NCBI GenBank assembly: GCA_963696405.1
Contig: CAVOJY010000005.1
Coordinates: 372,001-436,000 of the forward strand
Origin: CAVOJY01 sp963696405
Lineage (GTDB): Bacteria; Chloroflexota; Limnocylindria; Limnocylindrales; CSP1-4
Length of the DNA stretch: 64,000 nt
Direction of reading: 5' to 3'
This document shows, piece after piece, positions 17,484-25,759 of the stretch. Below the pieces are notes generated by a model. The model was not told where the DNA came from. It saw only the letters and a program-made list of their open reading frames with translations, and did no database searches. The position numbers were made by a program, and so were the translations under genes. The first letter of the stretch is position 1; each line of letters begins with the position of its first letter.

Positions 17484-17966
17484 CTACTGGATTCGCAGGA
17501 GCGCGGGCGCCTCCGCCCAGAGCCGCTCGAGCTGGTAGAACTCGCGCTCCGGCGGCGCGAAGACGTGGACGATGACCGCGCCGTAGTCGAGCAGCACCCA
17601 GTGCGTGGCGGCGGTTCCCTCTCGCCCGATCGGGCGCTGCCCATCCCCCCGCAGCGCTTCGGTGATCCCGTCGGCAATGGCGTCAAGTTGCCGCTCCGAC
17701 CCACCCGAGCAGATGACGAAGTAGTCGGCGAGTGTGGTCAGTGCGCTGATCTGGAGCAGGACGACGTCCGAGGCTTTCTTGTCGGCCGCGACGTCCACGA
17801 TGCGACGGGCGAGCGCAAGGGCCGCCTGGTCGTCGATCGCAACCGGCGCGTCGCGTGCGGGCAGGCCGGGAAGCCGCTGCTGCCCGCGGGGCCGCTGCTG
17901 CTCGGGAAGCCGCTGCTGCCCGGGCTCGGGGTCACCGCTCACGTTCTTCTGCTCCTCCGTGTTCAT
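17484..17966 (-). CDS. rsfS: ribosome silencing factor RsfS
   Basis: Ribosome silencing factor (Iojap/RsfS), 160 residues, which binds ribosomal protein uL14 and blocks subunit joining in starvation. The conserved domain begins near residue 50: IVDVAADKKASDVVLLQI, TTLADYFVICSGGSERQLDAIAD, then THWVLLDYGAVIVHVFAPPEREFYQLERLW. The first 45 residues are a Gln/Pro/Arg repeat-like tail not usual in the family. ATG 17966 overlaps the nadD stop (ATGA). It is the last gene of the obg-nadD-rsfS unit. Confidence 0.92.
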   Translation of the reverse strand: MNTEEQKNVSGDPEPGQQRLPEQQRPRGQQRLPGLPARDAPVAIDDQAALALARRIVDVAADKKASDVVLLQISALTTLADYFVICSGGSERQLDAIADGITEALRGDGQRPIGREGTAATHWVLLDYGAVIVHVFAPPEREFYQLERLWAEAPALLRIQ

Positions 17967-18712
17967 GCCGTGGGACCGGGTTTCGAGGGCTCGATTGCCG
18001 CCTCGTCGATCGCCGGGCCTTCGGCGGGCCAGGATCCTGTGTACAGGCCGTGGGCTCGGATATACCGCTCGATCGGCGGCGGAACCAGGTAGCGGACCGA
18101 CCGCCCGGCACGGACGCTCTCGCGGATCGCAGAGGCGGAGTGCCCCAGGTCCGGTCCATCGAGAATGATGAACCGCGCCTCGCGGCCAGGGAAGTGGCGG
18201 CCGAACCAGTCGCGCGCCGGCGGTCCGTAGCCGCGTCGCGGGACCACGGCCACCCGGCACAGGTCAAGCAGGCGAAGCGGCTCGTGCCAGTCGGGCAACA
18301 GGGCGAGCGCCTCGACCGACACGATGACGACCAGCTCGAGATCGCCCGCCGCGCCGCCTGCCGCGCCGCCTGCTGCGCCGCCCATTCCGAAGTCGCCCGG
18401 CGGATCGGCCAGCAGCGCCGCGACGGTGTCCACGGTGTAGCTCGGTCCCGGCCGGTCAAGCTCGACGCGGCTGACCCGGAACGTGCTGTTGTCCGCGACG
18501 GCCAGCTCGACCATGGCGAGCCGGTGCCGGGCCGCGCTGATGGGCCGCCCTGGCTTGTGCGGGGGTACCGCGGCGGGGACGAACAGGACCCCGCGCAGCC
18601 CGAGGTGCTCGCGGGTCTGCTCGGCGACCGCGAGGTGAGCGTAGTGGACCGGGTCGAACGTGCCGCCGAGGATCCCCCAGGCGTTCCGTCCAACCGTGGG
18701 CTCGCCGCTCAT
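17963..18712 (-). CDS. nadD: nicotinate-nucleotide adenylyltransferase
   Basis: NAD biosynthesis enzyme that converts nicotinate mononucleotide to deamido-NAD, 249 residues. The nucleotidyltransferase motif GGTFDPVHYAHLAVAEQ is at about residue 13, with FVPAAVPPHKPGRP, YTVDTVAALL and the late motif SASAIRESVRAGRSVRYLVP. A Gly/Ala repeat (GGAAGGAAGGAAG) is inserted before LELVVIVSVEAL, an unusual low-complexity loop. ATG 18712 overlaps the obg stop by 4 bases. Confidence 0.93.
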   Translation of the reverse strand: MSGEPTVGRNAWGILGGTFDPVHYAHLAVAEQTREHLGLRGVLFVPAAVPPHKPGRPISAARHRLAMVELAVADNSTFRVSRVELDRPGPSYTVDTVAALLADPPGDFGMGGAAGGAAGGAAGDLELVVIVSVEALALLPDWHEPLRLLDLCRVAVVPRRGYGPPARDWFGRHFPGREARFIILDGPDLGHSASAIRESVRAGRSVRYLVPPPIERYIRAHGLYTGSWPAEGPAIDEAAIEPSKPGPTA

Positions 18713-20004
18713 CCCGCTTCGTCCCCTCCCCACTCGAGCTCATGATCGCCGATCCGCACCGCGTCGCCGGGCCGAACGCCCTGGCGCCGCAGCTCCGAGT
18801 CGATGCCGAGCCGAGCCAGGTCGCGCTGGAAGCGCTCGGCCGACTCGTCAACCTCGAAGTCGGTCTGGGCCACGACTCGCTCGATGCGACGGCCGCGGAC
18901 GCGGAAGGCGGCGCCCTCGCGCTCGACCGCGAAACCATCCCGCATGGAATCGAAGCGATGGACAACCACCCCCGCCGGTTCCGACGGCCGCCCGAGCTCG
19001 GCGGCCCCGGGCAGCAGCGCCGCGACCGCGCGGACGAGATCGGCGACCCCGTCGCGTTCGCGCGCGGAGACCGCGACGGTCTCGAGGTTGTCCACGGCGC
19101 GCGCCCTCCTGAAGGCAGCCAGCCGCGGGCCGGCCTCGGCCAGGTCGAGCTTGTTCGCCACCACGATGCAGGGCTTCTCGAGCAGCCGCGGGTCGTGGAG
19201 CCCGAGCTCCTCCCGGACGATCCCGAAATCCGCCTCCGGGTCCCGCCCTGCGAGGTCGACGACGTGGAGGAGCACCCGCGTCCGCTCGACATGGCGCAGG
19301 AAGGCGTGGCCGAGCCCGGCCCCCGAGCTCGCGCCCTCGATGAGTCCCGGGACGTCGGCCACCGTGACCCGGCGAACGTCGGCGGGATCCACCTCTCCCA
19401 GGTCGAGCACCCCGAGGTTCGGCTCGAGCGTCGTGAACGGGTACTCGGCGATCTTCGGCGTGGCCGCCGTCAGGGCGGCGAGCAGGGTGGACTTCCCGGC
19501 GTTCGGCAGACCGACGAGGCCGACATCCGCGATGAGGCGCAGGTCCAGCCGGACACGGCGCTCCTCGCCCGGCTCCCCCCTCTGGGCATGGCGGGGTGTG
19601 CGATGGGTTGCGGTGGCGAAGTGGACGTTGCCAAGGCCGTTCTTGCCGCCCCGCGCCACGAGCACGCGCTGGCCGGGCCGGACGAGGTCCGCCAGCAGGT
19701 CACCGGTTGCGTGGTCGTAGGCGGCGGTGCCCGGCGGGACCGCCAGGACCAGGTCCGTGCCCGCCTTCCCGTGGCGGCGCGAACCAGAACCACGGCCGCC
19801 GGCGTCGGCCCGGAAATGGTGGTGGAACCGGTACTGGCCGAGCGTGGTCTCGCCGGCATCGACGACGAGGTAGATGGAGCCACCCCGGCCACCATCGCCA
19901 CCGTCAGGACCGCCCCTGGGGACGTGGGCCTCGCGCCGGAACGTGGCCGCACCGTCGCCGCCGTCGCCGGCGCGCAGCCAGATCGTGGCCCGGTCAAGAA
20001 ACAC
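18709..20004 (-). CDS. obg: GTPase Obg
   Basis: Ribosome-assembly and stress GTPase of 431 residues. The glycine-rich OBG domain begins FLDRATIWLRAGDGGDGAA; the G domain has GLPNAGKSTLLAAL, the DVPGLIEGAS switch and NKLD; the C-terminal OCT domain is present (DSMRDGFAVEREGAAFRVRG, WGGDEAG at the end). It lies between the M23 peptidase and nadD in a minus-strand operon. Confidence 0.95.
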   Translation of the reverse strand: MFLDRATIWLRAGDGGDGAATFRREAHVPRGGPDGGDGGRGGSIYLVVDAGETTLGQYRFHHHFRADAGGRGSGSRRHGKAGTDLVLAVPPGTAAYDHATGDLLADLVRPGQRVLVARGGKNGLGNVHFATATHRTPRHAQRGEPGEERRVRLDLRLIADVGLVGLPNAGKSTLLAALTAATPKIAEYPFTTLEPNLGVLDLGEVDPADVRRVTVADVPGLIEGASSGAGLGHAFLRHVERTRVLLHVVDLAGRDPEADFGIVREELGLHDPRLLEKPCIVVANKLDLAEAGPRLAAFRRARAVDNLETVAVSARERDGVADLVRAVAALLPGAAELGRPSEPAGVVVHRFDSMRDGFAVEREGAAFRVRGRRIERVVAQTDFEVDESAERFQRDLARLGIDSELRRQGVRPGDAVRIGDHELEWGGDEAG

Positions 20005-20048
20005 GGGCTACTCCACCCGCGAAGAAGCGAGGGCCGGGCGTGGCGGGC

Positions 20049-21572
20049 TCAGTGGCTGACGTACGAGAGCGGGTTGACGCGGTACCCACCCGCCCACACC
20101 GGGCCAATCCACACCTCGAAGTGGAGGTGCGAGCCGTAGGCGCGGCCTGTGGCCCCGACGCGGCCGACCTGCTGACCGCGCCCCACCCGCTGGCCGGCGC
20201 CGACCGAGATGGCGGACATGTGGTTGTACGTCGTGTAGACGTTGTTCCCGTGGCTGATCCAGACCTGGTACCCGCCGCCGTTGTTGCGCCAGCCTGCGAA
20301 GACGACCGCCCCGCCGGCCGCAGCACGGACAGCCGTCCCGGTGGGGGCGGCGATGTCAATGGCCGGGTGGCCGTACCGCGAGTACTGGCTGATGCGACCG
20401 CCGGCCACGGGCCAGCCCATCGACCCGCCGAACGAGCAGTTCGTGCACGGCTTCGCAACGCCGCCACCACTCCCGCCGCCGCCCGGCCGGGCCGTCGCCC
20501 CGGGCCTGGGCGTGGGGGTCGGCTTCGGCGTCGGGATCGGCTTGCCACGCCCGCCCGGCACCATGATCTGCTGGCCGATGACGAGGGTGTCGCCGCGGAT
20601 GTCGTTGAAGGCGAGGATGTCCTCGGGGTCGGCGTGGTAGCGCTGAGACACGGTCATGACCGTGTCGCCCTCGCGCACCTTGTAGAGGACGCCGTCCACG
20701 GGCGGGATCATCAGCTTCTGGCCGACCCGCAGGCCGTCCTTGGTCTTCAGGCTGTTGGCCCACCAGACCGTCATCATGCTGAGCCCGAACCGGCTGGCGA
20801 TCGTGGTGAGCGTGTCCCCCTTCCGGACGGTGTACACCCGAATCTGGTCCTGGATGTCCGGCACGTTCATGTCGATCGCGACCGGCGCAACCAGGCTGCC
20901 GTCGATGGCCCACGGCACGCTCGACGCGTCCGCGCCGGCACCCGCGTCGGCGCCCGATGCGCCGCTGGCGTCGGGCGGCGTCTCCTCACCGGCCCCCGAT
21001 ACGTCGATGAACCCGGCATCCACACCGTCCTGGCCGGCGACAACCGGGATGAACTCGTCGCCCGGGATCTGCCCGTCGGCCGCGTCGAGCGCGGGCCGAT
21101 CGGCGATCACCTCGAGATCGAGCCCCGCGACCCGCGGGTTGGCCGCCTGTCCGAGCCCCTCGGTCCCGCCGCGGGCTCCCGCGCCGCTCGCCGCCGGCGG
21201 GGGGACCTGGGCGAGCAGCGACGCAACGACCACCAGGGCCAGGACGGCGATGGGAGCGGCACGCCGGTCCGTCGACAGGGAGCCCATGCGGTGGAGAAGC
21301 GACGGCGGCCGTGGGGCGGCGGCTACCGCCATCAGCGGGCAATCCGCGGGACCGCGGTGGCCCGTGAGGGCGGCAAGGAAGTGGTGCAGGCGGAAGGCGA
21401 CCTGGAGGCGCACCTCCTGGAGCCGGAGGGCAAGGCCGCGCACGCTCACGCGAAGCCCCCGCCGAACGTCGGGTAGCCGGCCGCGGAACGATGCGATACG
21501 GGCCAGTGCCCGCGACTGGTCACGGACGAAACGCCTGAGCGCGTCCCGCGCGTCGACCGACGCCTTCTGCAA
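20049..21572 (-). CDS. LysM-domain M23 metallopeptidase
   Basis: Secreted or membrane-anchored peptidoglycan hydrolase, 507 residues. Order: a basic 105-residue N-terminal extension, a transmembrane helix (APIAVLALVVVASLLAQV), an acidic/Ala-rich linker, two LysM domains (VYTVRKGDTLTTIASRFGL and YKVREGDTVMTVSQRYHA), a Pro/Thr linker, and a C-terminal M23 domain with the zinc motif GHPAIDIAA (HxxxD), YNHMS and HLHFEV. Start is TTG at 21572, chosen because AGGAGGAGG lies 5 bases upstream. It sits between rho and obg. Confidence 0.88.
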   Translation of the reverse strand: MQKASVDARDALRRFVRDQSRALARIASFRGRLPDVRRGLRVSVRGLALRLQEVRLQVAFRLHHFLAALTGHRGPADCPLMAVAAAPRPPSLLHRMGSLSTDRRAAPIAVLALVVVASLLAQVPPPAASGAGARGGTEGLGQAANPRVAGLDLEVIADRPALDAADGQIPGDEFIPVVAGQDGVDAGFIDVSGAGEETPPDASGASGADAGAGADASSVPWAIDGSLVAPVAIDMNVPDIQDQIRVYTVRKGDTLTTIASRFGLSMMTVWWANSLKTKDGLRVGQKLMIPPVDGVLYKVREGDTVMTVSQRYHADPEDILAFNDIRGDTLVIGQQIMVPGGRGKPIPTPKPTPTPRPGATARPGGGGSGGGVAKPCTNCSFGGSMGWPVAGGRISQYSRYGHPAIDIAAPTGTAVRAAAGGAVVFAGWRNNGGGYQVWISHGNNVYTTYNHMSAISVGAGQRVGRGQQVGRVGATGRAYGSHLHFEVWIGPVWAGGYRVNPLSYVSH

Positions 21573-21668
21573 TACGGCCTCCTCCTACGGACGTCCGCCA
21601 AGTATGGCAGGGGGCTCGGAGGCGAGTCAAACCTCGGCCGGCGTCATGCGTCGGGCGCCCCTGCCGCC

Positions 21669-22922
21669 TTACTGCTCGAGGCTCTTCGTAAGCGTCGCGA
21701 GGAACTGGGCGTTCGACTCGGTCTTGGCCAGCCGGTTGAGCAGCAGCTCGATGCCCTCGTTCGTGCCGACCGCCGAAAGCATCCTCCGCATCGTCCAGAC
21801 CATGCGGAGCGTGCCTTCCTCGAGAAGAAGCTCCTCGCGGCGGGTGCCGGAGCGCTGGACGTCGATGGCCGGGAAGATCCGCTTCTCGGCGATCTTGCGG
21901 TCGAGGATGAGCTCGGAGTTGCCGGTGCCCTTGAACTCCTCGTAGATGACGTCGTCCATGCGCGAGCCGGTGTCGATGAGGCAGGTCCCGATGATGGTGA
22001 GCGAGCCGCCTTCCTCGAGCTTGCGCGCGGCACCGAAGAAACGTTTCGGCGGGTAGAGGGCGATCGGGTCGATGCCGCCCGACAGGGTGCGGCCGGACGG
22101 GGGCAAAGCAAGGTTGTAGGCGCGCGCGAGGCGGGTGATCGAGTCGAGGAGGATCACCACGTCGCGCCCGGTCTCCACCTGGCGCTTCGCGATCTCGAGG
22201 GCCATCTCCGCGGCACGGGTGTGGTTCTCCGTGGGCTCGTCGAAGGTCGAGGCAATCACCTCGCCCATGACCGAGCGGCGCATGTCGGTGACCTCCTCGG
22301 GCCGCTCGCCGATGAGCGCCACCATGAGGAGGATCTCCGGGTAGTTCGCGCTGATGCCGTTGGCGATGTGCTTCAGGAGGAAGGTCTTGCCGGCCTTCGG
22401 TGGGCTGACGATGAGGGCGCGCTGACCTTTGCCCAGCGGGTTGACCAGGTTAATGAGCCGCTGGCTCAGGTTCTTCGGGTCAGCTTCGAGGTTGATCAAC
22501 TCGATGGGGTGGATCGGGGTGAGCGCGTCGAAGTGCGGCCGGCGGCGCGCGGTGTCGGGATCGACGCCGTTGACCGACTCGACCCGCACGAGACCCCAGT
22601 ACTTCTCGCCTTCCTTGGGGGCACGGATGACACCGCCCACCCGGTCGCCGATGCGCAGGCCGAACCGCCGGACCTGCGTCGAGCTGACGTAGACATCGTC
22701 AGAGCTGGGGATGATGCCGTGGCGGCGGAGGAAGCCAAAGCCCTCGTCCACCACGTCGAGGATCCCGGTGGCGAACGCCTGTCCTCCCCGCTCCACCTGT
22801 CGCTGGAGGATCCGCTCTACGAGCTCCTCCCGGCGCAGGCCCTCGGCGTCGGCAACATCGAGATCGCCGCCGATCTCAACCAGCTCGGTGAGGTCCTTTG
22901 ACTTGAGTTCGTTGATGTTCAT
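21669..22922 (-). CDS. rho: transcription termination factor Rho
   Basis: Hexameric RNA helicase that terminates transcription, 417 residues from ATG 22922. Rho_N domain (MNINELKSKDLTELVEIG), the cold-shock-like RNA-binding domain with GFGFLRRHG and YVSSTQVRRFGLR, Walker A SPPKAGKTFLLK, Walker B VVILLDSITRLARAYN, Q-loop and R-loop regions through GSLTIIGTCLIDTGSRMDDVIYEEFKGTGNSE (split) are all intact. The promoter at 23109-23136 gives a leader of about 180 bases, consistent with the autoregulated long leaders known for rho. An in-frame start further upstream is possible. Confidence 0.96.
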   Translation of the reverse strand: MNINELKSKDLTELVEIGGDLDVADAEGLRREELVERILQRQVERGGQAFATGILDVVDEGFGFLRRHGIIPSSDDVYVSSTQVRRFGLRIGDRVGGVIRAPKEGEKYWGLVRVESVNGVDPDTARRRPHFDALTPIHPIELINLEADPKNLSQRLINLVNPLGKGQRALIVSPPKAGKTFLLKHIANGISANYPEILLMVALIGERPEEVTDMRRSVMGEVIASTFDEPTENHTRAAEMALEIAKRQVETGRDVVILLDSITRLARAYNLALPPSGRTLSGGIDPIALYPPKRFFGAARKLEEGGSLTIIGTCLIDTGSRMDDVIYEEFKGTGNSELILDRKIAEKRIFPAIDVQRSGTRREELLLEEGTLRMVWTMRRMLSAVGTNEGIELLLNRLAKTESNAQFLATLTKSLEQ

Positions 22923-23108
22923 GGGCCCGATCCAGCTCCAGGGGAAGGTCAAATGGTGCCGCAGCCCGGGCACACGTCAGGGGTGGGGATTCGCGATGGC
23001 GATCCGTCTTCGCCACCTGGCCCGACCGGCTCCCTGGACCCCATCGTGCGGAGTGCGCGAACGCGTGCACAGGGGGAGAGGACGGGGGGATGTGGGGCGA
23101 GCGGCAGG

Positions 23109-23136
23109 ATCATAGCACGGGGCGGACCGCGGTCAA
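23109..23136 (-). promoter_or_regulatory. rho: sigma-70-type promoter of rho
   Basis: On the minus strand TTGACC (23136-23131) and TATGAT (23114-23109) are separated by 16 bases. This is close to consensus and predicts a transcript start near 23102, about 180 bases before the rho ATG. Confidence 0.6.
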
Positions 23137-23534
23137 CTCGCGCGAAGGTACTCATCCCGACGGGGAACGGGTACGTGCCTCGAGCTGCTGCCCGGCCTCC
23201 CCGGGGCGGCGGTCCTGCCGAGCCCGATGGCCCCGGGGCCGGGTTCGGAGCCCATCAGGCTGCGAAGCGCAGTGTTCTGCCGCCCATTCACCCCGGGACT
23301 GGTGGACGCCATCTGCGGTCGGGTCCGACGTCGCGGGCGTCGCGGACGCTGCGTTACCGTACAGATGCGGCCCCACCGCGCCGGTCATGGGAGCCCCGGC
23401 CTGATTCCGGTTGCCGCGCAGCCCCGCGATGAATGCCCGGCGGAACCGCCATCGGGCCGCAGGCCTGCGACCGTGACGCCGCCCCTCGGCAACCGGCGGC
23501 GACCGCCGCGAGCCGCGCTCTACTCGCCCCCCGT
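23137..23534. other. intergenic region between EamA exporter gene and rho promoter
   Basis: About 400 bases with no gene I can support on either strand. Overlapping frames are Arg/Pro/Ala-rich and have no motif. No tRNA cloverleaf could be drawn around the GGGTTCGGAGCCC-like stretch near 23240. Confidence 0.5.
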
Positions 23535-24692
23535 CTACTCGCCCCCCGTCCCGAACGCCAGTTCTTCAGCGAGGTCCGGCCGGCGTCGGGACCCGACGCT
23601 CACGCCGATGCTGGCGACGATCACCATCCCGATCCCGGCCACCTCGGCGGCGTCGAGGACCTGCCCCAGGATCAGAAGGCCGGCCACGGCCGAGAGTGCC
23701 GGGTCCAGGCTCAGGAGGACACCGAAGACGCCGGGTGACATCCGCCGCAGGGCGGCCAGCTGGAGCGTGTACGGGATCACGCTGGCGAGAACGGCCACCA
23801 CCAGGCCGGCCGCGATCGCCTCCGGCTGGATCAGCTTCGCGCCGCCCAGGGCGATCGCCGGGGCCGCGGCGAGCACGGCCGCCACCACCATGGCGGCGCC
23901 CAGACCACGGCCGTCCGGCCAGACACGTCCGAGGCGCGCGCCCGCCAGGATGTAGACGGCCCAGAACCCGCCCGCGGTGAGCGCGAAGGCCACGCCGAGC
24001 GGGTCATCCGCCCCGAACGGCCCACCGGTCAGGACAACGATCCCGGCTCCGGCGAGCGCGACCCAGGCCAAGTCCAGCAGGCGGCGCGAGCCGAGGACCC
24101 CCACGGCGAGCGGGCCCCAGAACTCGAGCGCGACCGCCACGCCCAGGGGGATGCGGTCGATGGCCAGGTAGAAGGAGGTGTTCATGACGGCCAATGACGC
24201 CCCGAACAGGATGGCCGCGCGCCAGGCACGGCCGTCGGGCCGGGACCGCCAGAACGGCCGAACCACGGCCAGGATCAGGCTCCCCAGGGCAATCCTCAGC
24301 CAGACGGCCGGCACCGCGCCGACGCGGTCGATGAGGGGGACCGCGTAGGCGGATCCCGCGGCCATCGAAACGTTCGAGAAGAAGACCAGGAGTGGTGCCG
24401 GGACGAGCCGGGCGAGGCGAGAGCCGGGCGGAGGGGTGGTGGTGGCCAAGACGGACCGGGCAGCGGGGGTGGTCGAGCCGCGCCGGGCGGCGAGGGGCCT
24501 CGAGTTCGCGATGTCGGCCGCGACGCGTGGTGCGGCCGGACTGGACCCCTCTCCTGTATCCGCGGCACCGCCAGGGATCACCTGCCCCGACAAATCCTCG
24601 CCCGACACGAGCGCCCTGTCGGGGACCGTGGTCCGGTCTGACGGGGTGGACGGGCCGTCAGCGTGCAACCGGGTGGGTCTGGTGCGGGCCAT
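23535..24692 (-). CDS. EamA/RhtA-family drug/metabolite exporter
   Basis: Inner-membrane DMT-superfamily transporter, 385 residues with about ten helices after a hydrophilic N-terminal 95 residues. Features such as FFSNVSMAAGSAYAVPLIDRVG, ALEFWGPLAVGVLGSRR, GFWAVYILAGARLGR and MSPGVFGVLLSLDPALSAVAGLLILGQ match the RhtA threonine/homoserine exporter subgroup. Substrate is uncertain. The long N-terminal extension has no SD near its ATG at 24692 and a later start near the first helix is possible. Confidence 0.82.
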   Translation of the reverse strand: MARTRPTRLHADGPSTPSDRTTVPDRALVSGEDLSGQVIPGGAADTGEGSSPAAPRVAADIANSRPLAARRGSTTPAARSVLATTTPPPGSRLARLVPAPLLVFFSNVSMAAGSAYAVPLIDRVGAVPAVWLRIALGSLILAVVRPFWRSRPDGRAWRAAILFGASLAVMNTSFYLAIDRIPLGVAVALEFWGPLAVGVLGSRRLLDLAWVALAGAGIVVLTGGPFGADDPLGVAFALTAGGFWAVYILAGARLGRVWPDGRGLGAAMVVAAVLAAAPAIALGGAKLIQPEAIAAGLVVAVLASVIPYTLQLAALRRMSPGVFGVLLSLDPALSAVAGLLILGQVLDAAEVAGIGMVIVASIGVSVGSRRRPDLAEELAFGTGGE

Positions 24693-24714
24693 GCGGCGCG
24701 CCCGGGTGGAACAG

Positions 24715-24748
24715 GTCGGCCACCAACCGGGTGAGTGCTAGGCGGGGC
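24715..24748. repeat. dispersed ~30-bp repeat, copy 1
   Basis: The sequence GGCCACCAACCGGGTGAG followed by TGCTAGGCGGG closely matches minus-strand copies near 39910-39945 and 39965-39998. It lies just upstream of the EamA gene. No known repeat family is recognised. Confidence 0.4.
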
Positions 24749-24939
24749 CGCCGTGCGCCTCCACGCCACGCGTCGGTCGGCGGCGGGCCGCACCATCCCG
24801 CCACGAGCGTGGCCGGGGATGAACCCGCTCCCATCTCCATGGTCGGGCCAGCCAGAGAAGCCGCCCAACCCCTCGTCAGTCGTCTACCACTCACATGGCT
24901 GGTGCGAGCGAACATCGAAGAGGGGGCCCGGCCTCGAGG

Positions 24940-24966
24940 CACCACGTGCCGTTGGTGTGCCTGGCA
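24940..24966 (-). terminator. possible hairpin terminator of transaldolase
   Basis: Read on the minus strand, AGGCACACCA and TGGTGCCT form an 8-bp stem with a two-base bulge around an 8-base loop, about 30 bases after the transaldolase stop. A second G+C-rich fold follows. There is no clear T-run. Confidence 0.35.
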
Positions 24967-24994
24967 AGTGCGTCGTCAGCGCGCAACGTATCCG

Positions 24995-25666
24995 TCAGTT
25001 GGCCTTGCGGGCGGTGACCGCGGCGCGCGCCTTCTCCCAGTCGGCCTTGAAGCGGGCGATGCCGATGTCCGTCAGCGGGTGATGGATCATCTGCTCGAGC
25101 ACCTTGAACGGGCAGGTCGCGATGTGCGCCCCGGCCAGGGCCGACTCGGTGACATGGCGCGGATGGCGGATGGAGGCCGAGATGATCTCGGCGTCCAGGT
25201 CGTACATCTCGATGATCGCCGCCAGCTCGCGGACGACGATCATGCCGTCCTCGTTGATGTCGTCGTACCGGCCGACGAACGGCGAGAGGAAGCTCGCGCC
25301 CGCCTTCGCCGCAAGCAGGCCCTGGTTGGCGGTGAAGATGAGCGTGCAATTCGTCTGGATGTCCTCGGCGGCGAAACGCGAGATCGCCTTCAGGCCCTCC
25401 TCGGTCATGGGGACCTTGACGACGATGTTGTCGGCGATCTTGGCGAAGTGCCGGCCTTCCTTGACCATGCCGTCGGCGTCGTCGGCGATGACCTCGGCGC
25501 TCACCGGTCCGTCGGTGATCCCGCAGATCTCCTTGAGGACGTCGTCGTAGGAGCGACCGGCCACCTTCGAATAGAGGCTGGGGTTCGTGGTCACGCCGTC
25601 GAGGACACCCCAGCTGGCGACCCGCCGGATCTCGTCAATGTCGGCCGTGTCGATGAAGAGCTTCAT
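24995..25666 (-). CDS. tal: transaldolase (fructose-6-phosphate aldolase/TalC subfamily)
   Basis: Small transaldolase of 223 residues, linking glycolysis and the pentose phosphate pathway. MKLFIDTADIDEIRRVASWG start, GVTTNPSLYSKV, the Schiff-base Lys strand NIVVKVPMTEEGLKAI, NCTLIFTANQGLLAAKAGASFLSPFVGR and ASIRHPRHVTESALAGA match the TalC group. ATG 25666 is preceded by AAAGGAG. It is 93 bases downstream of pyrG and probably co-transcribed. A separate transaldolase is consistent with the Tal-Pgi-type isomerase at 35.8 kb lacking a Tal domain. Confidence 0.93.
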   Translation of the reverse strand: MKLFIDTADIDEIRRVASWGVLDGVTTNPSLYSKVAGRSYDDVLKEICGITDGPVSAEVIADDADGMVKEGRHFAKIADNIVVKVPMTEEGLKAISRFAAEDIQTNCTLIFTANQGLLAAKAGASFLSPFVGRYDDINEDGMIVVRELAAIIEMYDLDAEIISASIRHPRHVTESALAGAHIATCPFKVLEQMIHHPLTDIGIARFKADWEKARAAVTARKAN

Positions 25667-25759
25667 GATCCGGGCGCTCCTTTCGTCAGCGCTATGCCTT
25701 GCACGTGATGTACCCGGGATCAACCGGGTCCGATCGGGGACTCTGTGGCGCGAACCGCG

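Noticed and set aside
23230..23260. tRNA T-arm-like GGGTTCGGAGCCC
   Set aside because: No acceptor, D or anticodon stems can be drawn in the surrounding sequence.
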